A stretch of 64,000 nt of DNA, taken from the NCBI GenBank assembly GCA_963696315.1, contig CAVOJU010000045.1:1-64000 (forward strand), in the 5' to 3' direction. The notes beneath the pieces were generated by a model. The model ran no database searches and was not told where the DNA came from. It saw only the letters and a program-made list of their open reading frames with translations. Source of the stretch: CAWKEY01 sp963696315 (GTDB taxonomy: Bacteria > Pseudomonadota > Gammaproteobacteria > Methylococcales > Methylomonadaceae). This document shows, piece by piece, positions 27,935-36,880 of the stretch (its first letter is position 1; each line of letters opens with the position of its first letter). Both the position numbers and the translations under genes were made by a program.

Positions 27935-28711
27935 TTATTTCAGCACGGTGCCAATGCGGTCAAGACCGACGCCCTTATGCTGCCAGTCCCAGCTCATCCA
28001 GATAAAAAAGGCCTTGCCCACCAGATTTTCTTCCGGCACCGGCCCCCAGTAGCGACTGTCATTGCTGTTATCACGGTTATCGCCCATGACAAAATAGTGG
28101 CCTTCCGGCACCACAAAGACGCCTTCAACGGTGGGGAGCTCGGGCTTGATCAGAATGCTGTGTTCAACGCCGGTTAAATTTTCCAGCAGGTGTTCAGCCC
28201 CCGACATTTCCTGTCCCTGGCCCAAGCCCTGATATCGGCCCATCGCAATCTGATTCGCCGGAGCATCATTGACATAGAGCTGCTTCTTGTAATAGGCAAT
28301 CTTGTCGCCCGGCAAGCCGATAACGCGCTTGATATAATCCACGCTCGGATCTTTTGGATAACGGAATACCACAATATCGCCGCGCTGTGGCTCGTTAAGC
28401 GCGATTATTTTTTTATTGATAACCGGCAGGCGTATGCCATACGTAAATTTATTCACCAGAATAAAATCACCGATCAGCAAGGTCGGCATCATGGAGCCGG
28501 ATGGAATGCGGAAGGGTTCGGCCAAAAATGAACGCAGCAATAGTACGATCAACACAATCGGAAAAAAAGACCGCGCATACTCTACAATCAGGGGTTCTTT
28601 TTTCTCAGCCGCTGGAGTAGCCGTCACTTTGAGCATCAATAGATAAGCACCCCAAATCACGCCGGTAACTACCGTGGCGACGAGAAGAAAAAAGGAAAAA
28701 TCAAAGTCCAT
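27935..28711 (-). CDS. lepB: signal peptidase I
   Basis: LepB cleaves Sec and Tat signal peptides at the outer face of the inner membrane. The 258-aa protein has two N-terminal membrane helices (about residues 5-27 and 48-66), then IPSGSMMPTL with nucleophile Ser73, and DYIKRVIGLPGD with general base Lys128. The later box GDNRDNSNDSRYWG is also typical. It lies directly downstream of lepA, 39 bp away, in the classic pair. Confidence 0.97.
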   Translation of the reverse strand: MDFDFSFFLLVATVVTGVIWGAYLLMLKVTATPAAEKKEPLIVEYARSFFPIVLIVLLLRSFLAEPFRIPSGSMMPTLLIGDFILVNKFTYGIRLPVINKKIIALNEPQRGDIVVFRYPKDPSVDYIKRVIGLPGDKIAYYKKQLYVNDAPANQIAMGRYQGLGQGQEMSGAEHLLENLTGVEHSILIKPELPTVEGVFVVPEGHYFVMGDNRDNSNDSRYWGPVPEENLVGKAFFIWMSWDWQHKGVGLDRIGTVLK

Positions 28712-28750
28712 GTTTATTAGCCAGTTTGTCAGTGAAGGGAGAATGCTGAA

Positions 28751-30550
28751 TTATTCTTTGTTGATCTGTAACACAGCCAGGAAGGCTTCTTGTGGAATCT
28801 CGATATTGCCCACCTGTTTCATGCGTTTCTTACCGGCTTTTTGTTTTTCCAGTAATTTTTTCTTGCGGCTGATGTCGCCGCCGTAACATTTGGCGGTGAC
28901 ATTTTTGCGCATCGCTTTGACGGTGGAGCGGGCAATCACTTTGGAGCCAATAGCCGCCTGGATGGCGACCTCGTACATTTGGCGCGGAATCAGGTCTTTC
29001 ATTTTTTCAACCAGGTCGCGGCCGCGGTTCTGACTTAAGTCGCGATGCACGATGATGGACAAGGCATCGACCTTGTCGCCATTGATCAATACATCCAGCT
29101 TGACCAGGGACGCTTCCTGAAAACGCAGGAATTCATAATCAAAGGACGCAAAGCCCCGGCTGACTGATTTCAAGCGGTCAAAAAAGTCCAGCACTACTTC
29201 ACTCAAGGGCATTTCATAATGCAAAGACACCTGCCTGCCCGCGTATTGCATATCTTTCTGGATGCCACGTTTTTCTATACAAAGATTGATGACGCCGCCC
29301 AGATAATCCTGCGGCACCAGTATATTGGCGCGGATGATAGGCTCCCGGATTTCCTTGATGGTGCCGATATCCGGCAATTTCGCGGGATTGTCCACCATCA
29401 GCACCTGATCATTGTGGGTAATGACCTCATAGACGACGGTAGGCGCGGTGGTAATCAGATCGACATCATATTCCCGCTCCAGGCGCTCCTGCACAATCTC
29501 CATGTGCAGCATGCCGAGAAAACCGCAGCGAAAACCAAAACCCAGGGCCTGGGAGGTTTCGGGTTCAAACTGCAAGGCGGCATCATTCAGATTTAATTTA
29601 TTAAGCGCCTCGCGCAACTCTTCATAATTATCGGAACTGACCGGATACAAACCGGCAAAAACACGCGGCTGCACGCGCTGAAATCCGGTCAGCTGTTCGC
29701 CAGCCGGTTTATCGGTCCAGGTGATGGTATCACCGACCGGCGCACCGAAAATATCTTTAATACCGGCAACGACATAGCCCACCTCACCGGTATTCAGAAT
29801 TTCTTTTTCCAGACGTTTGGGAGTAAATACACCCACTTTTTCGGCGATAAAGGATTTGCCGGTGGACATAATGGTAATCTTCTGCTTCCTGCGGATGCTG
29901 CCGTGCACAATTCTGACCAGGGACACCACACCCAGATAACTGTCAAACCAGGAATCGATAATCAGCGCCTGTAAAGGCCCGTCAACATTGCCTTGAGGTG
30001 GCGGAACTTTGGCAACCAGCTGCTCAAGCACGTCCTCTACACCCAAACCGGTTTTGGCACTGATCATCAGCGCCTCATCCGCTGGAATGCCGATGACATC
30101 TTCAATTTCAGTGATCACCCGCTCGGGTTCGGCCGATGGCAAATCGATTTTATTGAGCACTGGCACCACTTCCAGACCCTGCTCTATTGCCGTATAGCAG
30201 TTGGCAACGCTTTGCGCTTCAACGCCCTGCGCCGCATCAACTACCAGCAGGGCGCCTTCACAGGCGGCCAGGGACCTAGAGACTTCATAAGAAAAATCAA
30301 CATGCCCCGGCGTATCAATAAAATTCAGCTGATAGATTTCACCATCCTTGGCCTTATAGTCGAGCGTTACACTCTGCGCCTTGATGGTGATGCCCCGCTC
30401 TTTCTCAATATCCATGGAATCGAGCACTTGCGCTGACATTTCCCGACTGGTCAGGCCGCCGCAGATTTGAATAAACCGATCTGCCAGTGTTGATTTACCA
30501 TGATCAATGTGCGCGATAATGGAGAAGTTTCTTATATGTTTTAAATCCAC
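28751..30550 (-). CDS. lepA: elongation factor 4 (LepA)
   Basis: LepA/EF4 is a ribosome-bound GTPase that affects initiation and can back-translocate ribosomes. 599 aa, normal length. G motifs: IAHIDHGKSTL (G1), RGITIKAQSVTL (G2), DTPGHVDFS (G3), NKIDLPSAEP (G4). The unique C-terminal domain ends with RSTVKAMRKNVTAKCYGGDI and KKLLEKQKAGKKRMK. It starts 3 bp after the degQ/mucD stop and is almost certainly co-transcribed with it. Confidence 0.97.
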   Translation of the reverse strand: MDLKHIRNFSIIAHIDHGKSTLADRFIQICGGLTSREMSAQVLDSMDIEKERGITIKAQSVTLDYKAKDGEIYQLNFIDTPGHVDFSYEVSRSLAACEGALLVVDAAQGVEAQSVANCYTAIEQGLEVVPVLNKIDLPSAEPERVITEIEDVIGIPADEALMISAKTGLGVEDVLEQLVAKVPPPQGNVDGPLQALIIDSWFDSYLGVVSLVRIVHGSIRRKQKITIMSTGKSFIAEKVGVFTPKRLEKEILNTGEVGYVVAGIKDIFGAPVGDTITWTDKPAGEQLTGFQRVQPRVFAGLYPVSSDNYEELREALNKLNLNDAALQFEPETSQALGFGFRCGFLGMLHMEIVQERLEREYDVDLITTAPTVVYEVITHNDQVLMVDNPAKLPDIGTIKEIREPIIRANILVPQDYLGGVINLCIEKRGIQKDMQYAGRQVSLHYEMPLSEVVLDFFDRLKSVSRGFASFDYEFLRFQEASLVKLDVLINGDKVDALSIIVHRDLSQNRGRDLVEKMKDLIPRQMYEVAIQAAIGSKVIARSTVKAMRKNVTAKCYGGDISRKKKLLEKQKAGKKRMKQVGNIEIPQEAFLAVLQINKE

Positions 30551-30553
30551 AAG

Positions 30554-31954
30554 TTATTTTTCAATTTTTAGAGCCAAAAAGACCGGACTGCCCTGACGCT
30601 GGATCAGTACAGCGACCGATTTACCGGCTGGAAGGTTTTTGACTATTTTATCAAACTCAGCCACATCACGAATGACATTATTCTGGATGCGCAATATCAC
30701 ATCGCCGGCCTGAATGCCGGCATCTCTGGCGGCGCCTTTTGAAACATCCTGCACCAAGACGCCGTATTTGCTTATCTGCAATTTCGCTCTTTGGGCATCG
30801 GTTAAATCGACGACCACCACGCCAAGCCTATTAACCGGCTTGGTTTCCACTTTTGACTCCGCGATTTTCAGATCCTGTTCCGGCAGCAACCCTACAGTAA
30901 CGCTAACCGATTTGGATTCACCTTGCCGGATAATCTTTACGGTGGACTGTTGATTGATCGGCGTCATGCCCACCATGGGCGGCAATTCACCCGAGGTTTC
31001 AATCGCTTGGCCATTAAATTCGGTTATGATGTCGCCAATTTGCAGGCCGGCTTTTTCAGCGGGACTGCCGGGTATGACTTTTGCCACCAGCGCACCTTGC
31101 GGTCTTTTCATGCCAAAGGATTCGGCCAGTTCACGCGTAACGTCCTGAATTTGCACGCCGAGCCAGCCACGTGATACCTTGCCGCTGGTTTTTATCTGCT
31201 CAACCACATTCATCACCACGTCCATGGGAATGGCGAATGAAAGCCCCATAAAACCGCCGGTGCGGCTATAAATCTGGGAATTAATACCCACTACTTTGCC
31301 GTCCATATTGAACAGCGGTCCGCCGGAATTGCCTGGATTGATGGCAACATCGGTCTGAATAAACGGCACATAATTGCCGCCAGGCAAGCTGCGGCCTTTG
31401 GCGCTGACGATACCGGCAGTCACCGATTGCTCAAAGCCAAACGGCGAACCGATAGCCAGTACCCACTCGCCGACCTGTAATTGCTCGGGTGAGCCTATAG
31501 TCACCACCGGCAAATCCTTGGCGTCAAGCTTTAACAAGGCGACATCGGTCAATGCATCGGAACCAACAAGTTTGGCCACTAATTCGCGGCGATCGGTCAG
31601 CTTAACCACGATCTCATCGGCATCCTTTACGACATGATGATTAGTCAAAACATAACCATCCTGGGAAATAATAAAACCCGAACCCAGTGAGTTGGTTTCT
31701 CTGGGCACGAAGCCGCCACCAGGCGCATTGAAAAAGTGTTTGAATAACTCCTCCATTTCCGGCGGCAGATCTTCAGGGATTTGGGGCTGTTGCACTTCGC
31801 TTTCTGGCTCGGGCGCAGCCTTTTGCGTGGTACTGATATTAACCACCGCCTTGCCATTTTCTTTTACCATGCCGGTAAAATCCGGTAATTGCGCCAGCAC
31901 ATTCTGATTAGCCAAGACAATCAGAAAAAAACAACCCACAAGCTTTTTGAGCAT
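30554..31954 (-). CDS. mucD: periplasmic serine endoprotease of the DegP/DegQ (MucD) type
   Basis: 466 aa with a signal peptide (KKLVGCFFLIVLANQNVLAQ). The trypsin-like domain has the triad His107 (VLTNHHVVKDADE), Asp137 (SDALTDVALLKL) and Ser210 (NPGNSGGPLFN). Two PDZ domains follow (SRGWLGVQIQDVTRELAESF and the second near residues 375-460 with GAARDAGIQAGDVILRI). It degrades or refolds misfolded envelope proteins. Directly downstream of rseA/rseB, it corresponds to mucD of the algU-mucABCD operon, so its expression should follow sigma-E. A 197-bp gap separates it from rseB, which may hold a promoter. Confidence 0.92.
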   Translation of the reverse strand: MLKKLVGCFFLIVLANQNVLAQLPDFTGMVKENGKAVVNISTTQKAAPEPESEVQQPQIPEDLPPEMEELFKHFFNAPGGGFVPRETNSLGSGFIISQDGYVLTNHHVVKDADEIVVKLTDRRELVAKLVGSDALTDVALLKLDAKDLPVVTIGSPEQLQVGEWVLAIGSPFGFEQSVTAGIVSAKGRSLPGGNYVPFIQTDVAINPGNSGGPLFNMDGKVVGINSQIYSRTGGFMGLSFAIPMDVVMNVVEQIKTSGKVSRGWLGVQIQDVTRELAESFGMKRPQGALVAKVIPGSPAEKAGLQIGDIITEFNGQAIETSGELPPMVGMTPINQQSTVKIIRQGESKSVSVTVGLLPEQDLKIAESKVETKPVNRLGVVVVDLTDAQRAKLQISKYGVLVQDVSKGAARDAGIQAGDVILRIQNNVIRDVAEFDKIVKNLPAGKSVAVLIQRQGSPVFLALKIEK

Positions 31955-32151
31955 AAAACCACCCTATTAGTCTTTAAAAATAAAACAATTCATTATGTGC
32001 TTTGAAAAATAACAGGGCCTTGTTGAACAAACCCTAATTCACGGCCTAACCCTATAAATATTGCCTGAAAAACCATGGCGATCGCCATATCGGACGGGAG
32101 ATCAACAACCATTAAGCAGGTGCTGTTGCCATCAAGAAAAATCCAATCGAT

Positions 32152-33153
32152 TTATTGTGATGATAATCCGCTTGCTTTGTTACTCATTCGAGGCCGGAGT
32201 TTGATGCCCTCGGCAATAAACTTGACGGTTTTTGCCGGCACTTCTCCCATCACGGTAATGAGCGAGCCGTCGACGGCTCTGGTAAAAAAGTTGACGGCAC
32301 CAATTTGATGGATACTATCCTCAGATCGAAAGCCCGGCTGGAGATTATTTTCCACATAGACAGAAACCGAGGCGAAGCCATCGCTTAGCAATAAGTGTTC
32401 AACCGGCTGTTTTGAGTCGTGCATGGGCCGACGGGTAAAAAACAGATCCCGGAAGCCGGGCGGAAGGCTGCTGACAATAAAGCTGGCCTGCTCTGAGGAC
32501 TGGGGCTGTAACTGGTGAATATGCTGCACAGCGCCCGCCCCCCCGGCACTGTGTGCGAGTTCGACATCAACAAAAGGTAATGCGCCGGTAACTTGCAGCT
32601 CGGTAAAAACAACCTGTTCCAAGGTGGCACCGGAAACATCGTACAACTCCACTTTAAGCGGCAAAAAATGCTTTTGGTCCAGCCATATTTTCCTGCCGTA
32701 CCTAAAATTATCGGCAGCCTGAATGACGATCACATAGGTCGGCAGCATGGCAACATTCTCTTCACCGGCCCGCTGAAAATCATAAACAGCGCTCAATGCG
32801 TCCAGATTCTCGGGCACATCCACCAGAAAAGAACGCCCAAAAGGCCGATGATCAACCACAAGCTGTTGCGTGGCTTTAAACAGGCAGCTTACTTTATTCG
32901 CATCCCTGACAATCTCGCGCAATGGCGAATTTAGCGACAATAGGCGCTCCTGCTGCACCCCTTTGGCCGCGGCATGAAAATATTTCATGGTTTCCAGCCT
33001 GCCGTTTTTTAAAAACGCCACTGTACCCTGAAAATTCAACACCGCCATAGCCTGTGTCATCTTCATCAGTGCCTGCCGGGCAGTGAGCTCATTATTTCCA
33101 GCTGTCACTGTCCCTATTGACAGTAACAATACAAGAAAACATCGTGTTATCAC
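32152..33153 (-). CDS. rseB: sigma-E regulatory protein RseB (MucB type)
   Basis: 333 aa with a signal peptide (MITRCFLVLLLSIGTVTAG). The N-terminal LolA-like fold has LNFQGTVAFLKNGRLETMKYFH and HRPFGRSFLVDVPENLDAL; the C-terminal domain has LSDGFASVSVYVEN and INFF/AVNFFTRAVDGSLITVMGE. RseB binds the periplasmic part of RseA and shields it from DegS, and senses lipoproteins/LPS. It starts 2 bp after the rseA stop. Confidence 0.93.
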   Translation of the reverse strand: MITRCFLVLLLSIGTVTAGNNELTARQALMKMTQAMAVLNFQGTVAFLKNGRLETMKYFHAAAKGVQQERLLSLNSPLREIVRDANKVSCLFKATQQLVVDHRPFGRSFLVDVPENLDALSAVYDFQRAGEENVAMLPTYVIVIQAADNFRYGRKIWLDQKHFLPLKVELYDVSGATLEQVVFTELQVTGALPFVDVELAHSAGGAGAVQHIHQLQPQSSEQASFIVSSLPPGFRDLFFTRRPMHDSKQPVEHLLLSDGFASVSVYVENNLQPGFRSEDSIHQIGAVNFFTRAVDGSLITVMGEVPAKTVKFIAEGIKLRPRMSNKASGLSSQ

Positions 33154-33155
33154 TG

Positions 33156-33695
33156 TTATTCCCGGCCGTAAGACGTTACTCGAGCATAAGGCTGAAAATT
33201 AGCCTGGCCATTGATATAAGTACTATCGCTGTGCGCCTGCAGATAGTCATTGAAGCGTGTATTGAACTGATCTTGCTCTATCGGGCGGACAGCAACAGCA
33301 ACCGGAGGCTGTTCCTGCAGGGTCTTCGCAGTCACTGCCAAGGCCGGGGCCTGAAATGACTCAACAGGGGCATTTATGTTGCGCGAAGCTATTACTGCAA
33401 CAACTGCCAGGGAAGCCGCCAAAGCAAGGATTTTAAAATTGCGTCGTAGGGGTTTATGTTGTGGCAACAAATAAGCAGGTTCGTGCTGAATTTGCTGCCG
33501 TACCCGCTCGGCAAAATCAGCTCGAGTCGACAAAAAAACCTCGGCCCTCACCGCATGACTGATAGCCTCATAACGAGACATCCTGTCTTGCAACTGAGGC
33601 TGCTTCCGTATTTTTTGTAACAAACTCAAGGCTTCGCCATGGCTAAGCTCATTGTCTATTAGTTGGGAAATTTTTTGATTTAACTCTTCGTCCAT
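33156..33695 (-). CDS. rseA: anti-sigma-E factor RseA (MucA type)
   Basis: 179 aa. The N-terminal cytoplasmic anti-sigma domain starts MDEELNQKISQLIDNELSHG and includes LQDRMSRYEAISHAVRAEVF. A membrane helix (NFKILALAASLAVVAVIAS) lies near residues 85-105, followed by a periplasmic tail that RseB would bind. It sequesters sigma-E until cleaved by DegS and RseP. It is 12 bp from rpoE. Confidence 0.92.
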   Translation of the reverse strand: MDEELNQKISQLIDNELSHGEALSLLQKIRKQPQLQDRMSRYEAISHAVRAEVFLSTRADFAERVRQQIQHEPAYLLPQHKPLRRNFKILALAASLAVVAVIASRNINAPVESFQAPALAVTAKTLQEQPPVAVAVRPIEQDQFNTRFNDYLQAHSDSTYINGQANFQPYARVTSYGRE

Positions 33696-33707
33696 CCAAA
33701 ATCACCG

Positions 33708-34298
33708 CTAATCAAGCAAAGGGGTTAATTTATTATCAATCGCCTCACGCGCTCTAAAAATGCGCGAACGTACCGTACCAACCGGACAATCCATTGCCAA
33801 AGCAATTTCTTCATAGCTCATACCCTCAAATTCGCGCAGCATAATCGCTATGCGCATTTCTTCGGGCAGCTTATCAATCGCCGTTTTAATGACTTCTACT
33901 ATTTCATCATTTAGCAATAGCCTTTCGGGGGTCTCCATGCCTTGCAGTTGCGGGGCATTTTCAATTTGCTCGGCATCCTGCACATCCACCTGGCTATCAA
34001 AACCCCGTCTTGCACGGGCTACCAAGTAGTTCTTGGCGGTATTGATGGCAATGCGATACAGCCAAGTATAAAAAGCACTGTCACCCCTGAAATTGCCCAG
34101 CGCACGGTAGGCTTTAATAAAGGTTTCCTGTGCCACGTCCTGAGCTTCGCTAGGATCTTTGACGTAGCGGTTCACCAATTGAATGATTTTGTGCTGATAC
34201 TTGATCACCAAAAGATCATATGCCGACTTGTCGCCTTGCTGTACCCGTAACACCAGCTCTTTATCGACCTGCTCGCTAGTCCTTGTTTGACTGTTCAC
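33708..34298 (-). CDS. rpoE: RNA polymerase sigma factor RpoE (AlgU type)
   Basis: 196-aa ECF sigma factor. Region 2 has YDLLVIKYQHKIIQLVNRYV and AQDVAQETFIKAYRALGNF; region 4 has LPEEMRIAIMLREFEGMSYE and DCPVGTVRSRIFRAREAID. It starts at GTG 34298 after AAAGAG. It directs the envelope stress response (degP, omp folding factors) and often its own transcription. First gene of the leftward block and divergent from nadB, as in many gammaproteobacteria. Confidence 0.96.
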   Translation of the reverse strand: MNSQTRTSEQVDKELVLRVQQGDKSAYDLLVIKYQHKIIQLVNRYVKDPSEAQDVAQETFIKAYRALGNFRGDSAFYTWLYRIAINTAKNYLVARARRGFDSQVDVQDAEQIENAPQLQGMETPERLLLNDEIVEVIKTAIDKLPEEMRIAIMLREFEGMSYEEIALAMDCPVGTVRSRIFRAREAIDNKLTPLLD

Positions 34299-34317
34299 TA
34301 CTGCTCTTTAATGGTTG

Positions 34318-34346
34318 AATGGACAGAAATAAACCGCATAAGTTCT
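34318..34346 (-). promoter_or_regulatory. candidate sigma-E-type promoter of rpoE
   Basis: On the minus strand AGAACTT (34346-34340) resembles the -35 GGAACTT of sigma-E. Sixteen bases after it TCCATTCAA (34323-34315) could be the -10 element (consensus TCTGA/TCNAA). It lies about 20 bp before the rpoE GTG and would make an autoregulated promoter. The -10 match is weak. Confidence 0.4.
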
Positions 34347-34472
34347 TTGGCTACAAAAAAATTGCTATCGCTTTAAAAAGCTTTATTATCCATAAACGGC
34401 AACAACTAAGCCAATTTACCTTGTAGTAAAATGCAATACTTTTCCTAATTTGATCAGTTCACGCCTTAATTT

Positions 34473-36077
34473 ATGTCTATTTCGCAACAGTATGATGTCC
34501 TAATCATTGGCAGCGGCGGCGCGGGTTTAAGTTTAGCGCTTAAACTGGCTGATCACTCATTACGCATTGGGGTATTGTCAAAATTCGCTTTGACATCCGG
34601 CAGCACCTTCTATGCTCAGGGCGGAATATCTGCGGTTTTCGATGCGGGCGATTCCATTGAATCGCATATTGAAGATACGCTCGATGCCGGCGCCGGTCTC
34701 TGTAACCCCGAAATTGTCAGACTAACCGTCAAGCACGGCAAAAACTCCATAGACTGGCTGCGCCAGCAAGGGGTGGCATTTACCGAAGAACTTACTCAGT
34801 CTGGTGAAACCAAGCTGCATTTAAACCGGGAAGGCGGCCATTCTCATCGCCGTGTCGTGCATACCGCGGATGCCACCGGAAAAGCTGTGTCGCTGTCATT
34901 GATTGAACGCACTCAAGAACATGCCAATATTGACTTGTTTGAGCACCATAATGTCGTTGATTTGATCACCTCACCCAGCGCCGGGCCAGCCTCCGGCAGG
35001 CGGGTCATCGGCGCCTATGTTCTGGATACCCGGAAACATCGAGTAAAAACCTTCGCCGCACGGGTCGTGGTGCTGGCCACAGGCGGGGCCAACAAGGTTT
35101 ATCTGTATAGTACCAATCCGCAAAGCTCAACCGGTGACGGCATGGCCTTGGCCTGGCGTGCCGGCTGCCGCATCAGCAACATGGAATTCATGCAGTTTCA
35201 CCCGACCTGCCTGTATCATCCGAACGCGCGCGCTTTCCTGATCAGTGAAGCATTGAGAGGCGAAGGCGGCAAACTGATCCTGCCGGACGGTTCCCCTTTC
35301 ATGCAGCACTATGACCCCCGGGCCGAGCTGGCGCCCCGTGATATTGTTGCCCGGGCCATCGATCATGAAATCAAAAAACGCGGCATAGACTGTGTTTATC
35401 TTGATATCAGCCACAAACCTGAAGCATTTATCCGCGAACACTTTCCCACGATTCATCAGCAGTGTCTGGAATTCGGTATAGATATCTGCAAACAGCCCAT
35501 CCCTGTGGTACCAGCCGCCCACTACACCTGCGGCGGCGTGTTAACGGACAAGCATGCGCGCACCGATATCCCCAATCTCTATGCAATAGGTGAAGTCGCT
35601 TGTACCGGCCTGCACGGCGCCAATCGAATGGCCAGCAATTCCCTGCTGGAGTGCCTGGTCTTCGCAGATCTGGCCAGTGAGGACATCCTACAGAAACTAG
35701 CCACAATTCCATTACCGCCAGAAATCCCGGACTGGGATGAATCGAAAGTCAGCGATTCTGATGAAGAAGTCGTGGTCTCTCATAACTGGGATGAGCTGCG
35801 CCGCTTCATGTGGGACTATGTCGGTATTGTCAGGACCGACAAACGTTTAAACCGGGCCATGCGCCGAGTGGAACTGCTTAAAAACGAAATTGCCGAATAT
35901 TACGGGCATTTCCGCGTCACCAGCGACTTGCTGGAATTGCGCAATCTGGTTATCGTCGCAGAGTTAATTATCCGCTGCGCCCAGTTACGCAAGGAAAGCC
36001 GCGGGCTGCATTACACGCTGGATTATCCAGAGACGGATAACAGCAAACCGGCAGAAAACACAATCCTAACGCCCTAA
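34473..36077 (+). CDS. nadB: L-aspartate oxidase
   Basis: NadB oxidises L-aspartate to iminoaspartate, the first step of de novo NAD synthesis, with FAD. 534 aa. The FAD Rossmann motif is DVLIIGSGGAGLSLAL (residues 8-23). Further signatures are FYAQGGISAVFD, GGHSHRRVVHTAD, VVLATGGANKVYLYSTNP, FMQFHPTCLYHP, RGEGGKLILPDG and GEVACTGLHGANRMASNSLL. The start follows an AT-rich gap shared with rpoE. The gene is complete and overlaps the convergent lipoprotein gene by 12 bp. Confidence 0.97.
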   Translation: MSISQQYDVLIIGSGGAGLSLALKLADHSLRIGVLSKFALTSGSTFYAQGGISAVFDAGDSIESHIEDTLDAGAGLCNPEIVRLTVKHGKNSIDWLRQQGVAFTEELTQSGETKLHLNREGGHSHRRVVHTADATGKAVSLSLIERTQEHANIDLFEHHNVVDLITSPSAGPASGRRVIGAYVLDTRKHRVKTFAARVVVLATGGANKVYLYSTNPQSSTGDGMALAWRAGCRISNMEFMQFHPTCLYHPNARAFLISEALRGEGGKLILPDGSPFMQHYDPRAELAPRDIVARAIDHEIKKRGIDCVYLDISHKPEAFIREHFPTIHQQCLEFGIDICKQPIPVVPAAHYTCGGVLTDKHARTDIPNLYAIGEVACTGLHGANRMASNSLLECLVFADLASEDILQKLATIPLPPEIPDWDESKVSDSDEEVVVSHNWDELRRFMWDYVGIVRTDKRLNRAMRRVELLKNEIAEYYGHFRVTSDLLELRNLVIVAELIIRCAQLRKESRGLHYTLDYPETDNSKPAENTILTP

Positions 36078-36500
36078 CGCCCCGCCTGCGCTATCATTCT
36101 GTTTCAGTAACAATGCTTGAACACGCAAAGCGGCTTGCTCGCAGTCGGCGGCCGATTTTTCCAAGTTACGGCTTAAAAAAAGCCCTATGCTCTGACCCTC
36201 GCTTTCCCGGACCGCATATTCATTGAGCGAAGCGCAGACTTCATGCATCTGGTGTTCAGCCCGCAACAGGTCATCATGACTGCTGCCGGCCTCGTCTGCT
36301 GGAAGTAACATCATCACTTCACTGGTCATTCTATTCTGCAAACGGAAGACATCTTCCACATAGCGGGCAAATTCGTCACGGGACTGCCTATGTGCGCCAT
36401 ATCCAACCGAAAAAGGGCTGGCACAGCCGGCCATTATCATAGCCAGCAAAATCAATATCCCGTTACCAAGACAGCAAGAATTTTTATTCCATTTTTTCAT
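36066..36500 (-). CDS. small lipoprotein, function unknown
   Basis: I start at MKKWNKNSCCLGNG (36500), which gives a 144-aa protein with a lipoprotein signal peptide: GILILLAMIMAGC, Cys being the lipidation site. The mature part (about 118 aa) is helical and probably coiled (FARYVEDVFRLQNRMTSEVM; ADCEQAALRVQALLLK). Asp is not at +2, so outer-membrane sorting is likely. GGAAGG stands 12 bp before the ATG. No family recognised. Convergent with nadB, 12-bp overlap. Confidence 0.6.
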   Translation of the reverse strand: MKKWNKNSCCLGNGILILLAMIMAGCASPFSVGYGAHRQSRDEFARYVEDVFRLQNRMTSEVMMLLPADEAGSSHDDLLRAEHQMHEVCASLNEYAVRESEGQSIGLFLSRNLEKSAADCEQAALRVQALLLKQNDSAGGALGR

Positions 36501-36880
36501 CTGCTTTTTACACCTTCCACGGAAGGTCACTGAAGTAAAATATCCATATACTATAACCCCAGCTGCTCGGGGCACGAAATCAAAAACACAGCGCGACAAC
36601 GCCTCGAAATATAACAACAAAAATACCTTGAATATTTCCCCTGATTTTGTATCATCCGTTCGTTGTGGCGCCCTGCAATTTAAACCGTCCCCTCCTCAAA
36701 GACCTGATCTGCTCGCGCAAGGAAAACGGCTGGGACGAGTGCATTTTAAAGGCTTTTATCTTTTCTGCTCCTGTGCCGCAATGGAGGGCATTTACCATTC
36801 TTGATGACCCAGATCATGCTGGCTCTAAACTGCTTGATCTATTTATTCCTTTAAAATCTTACACATACGGTTTCACTCTG

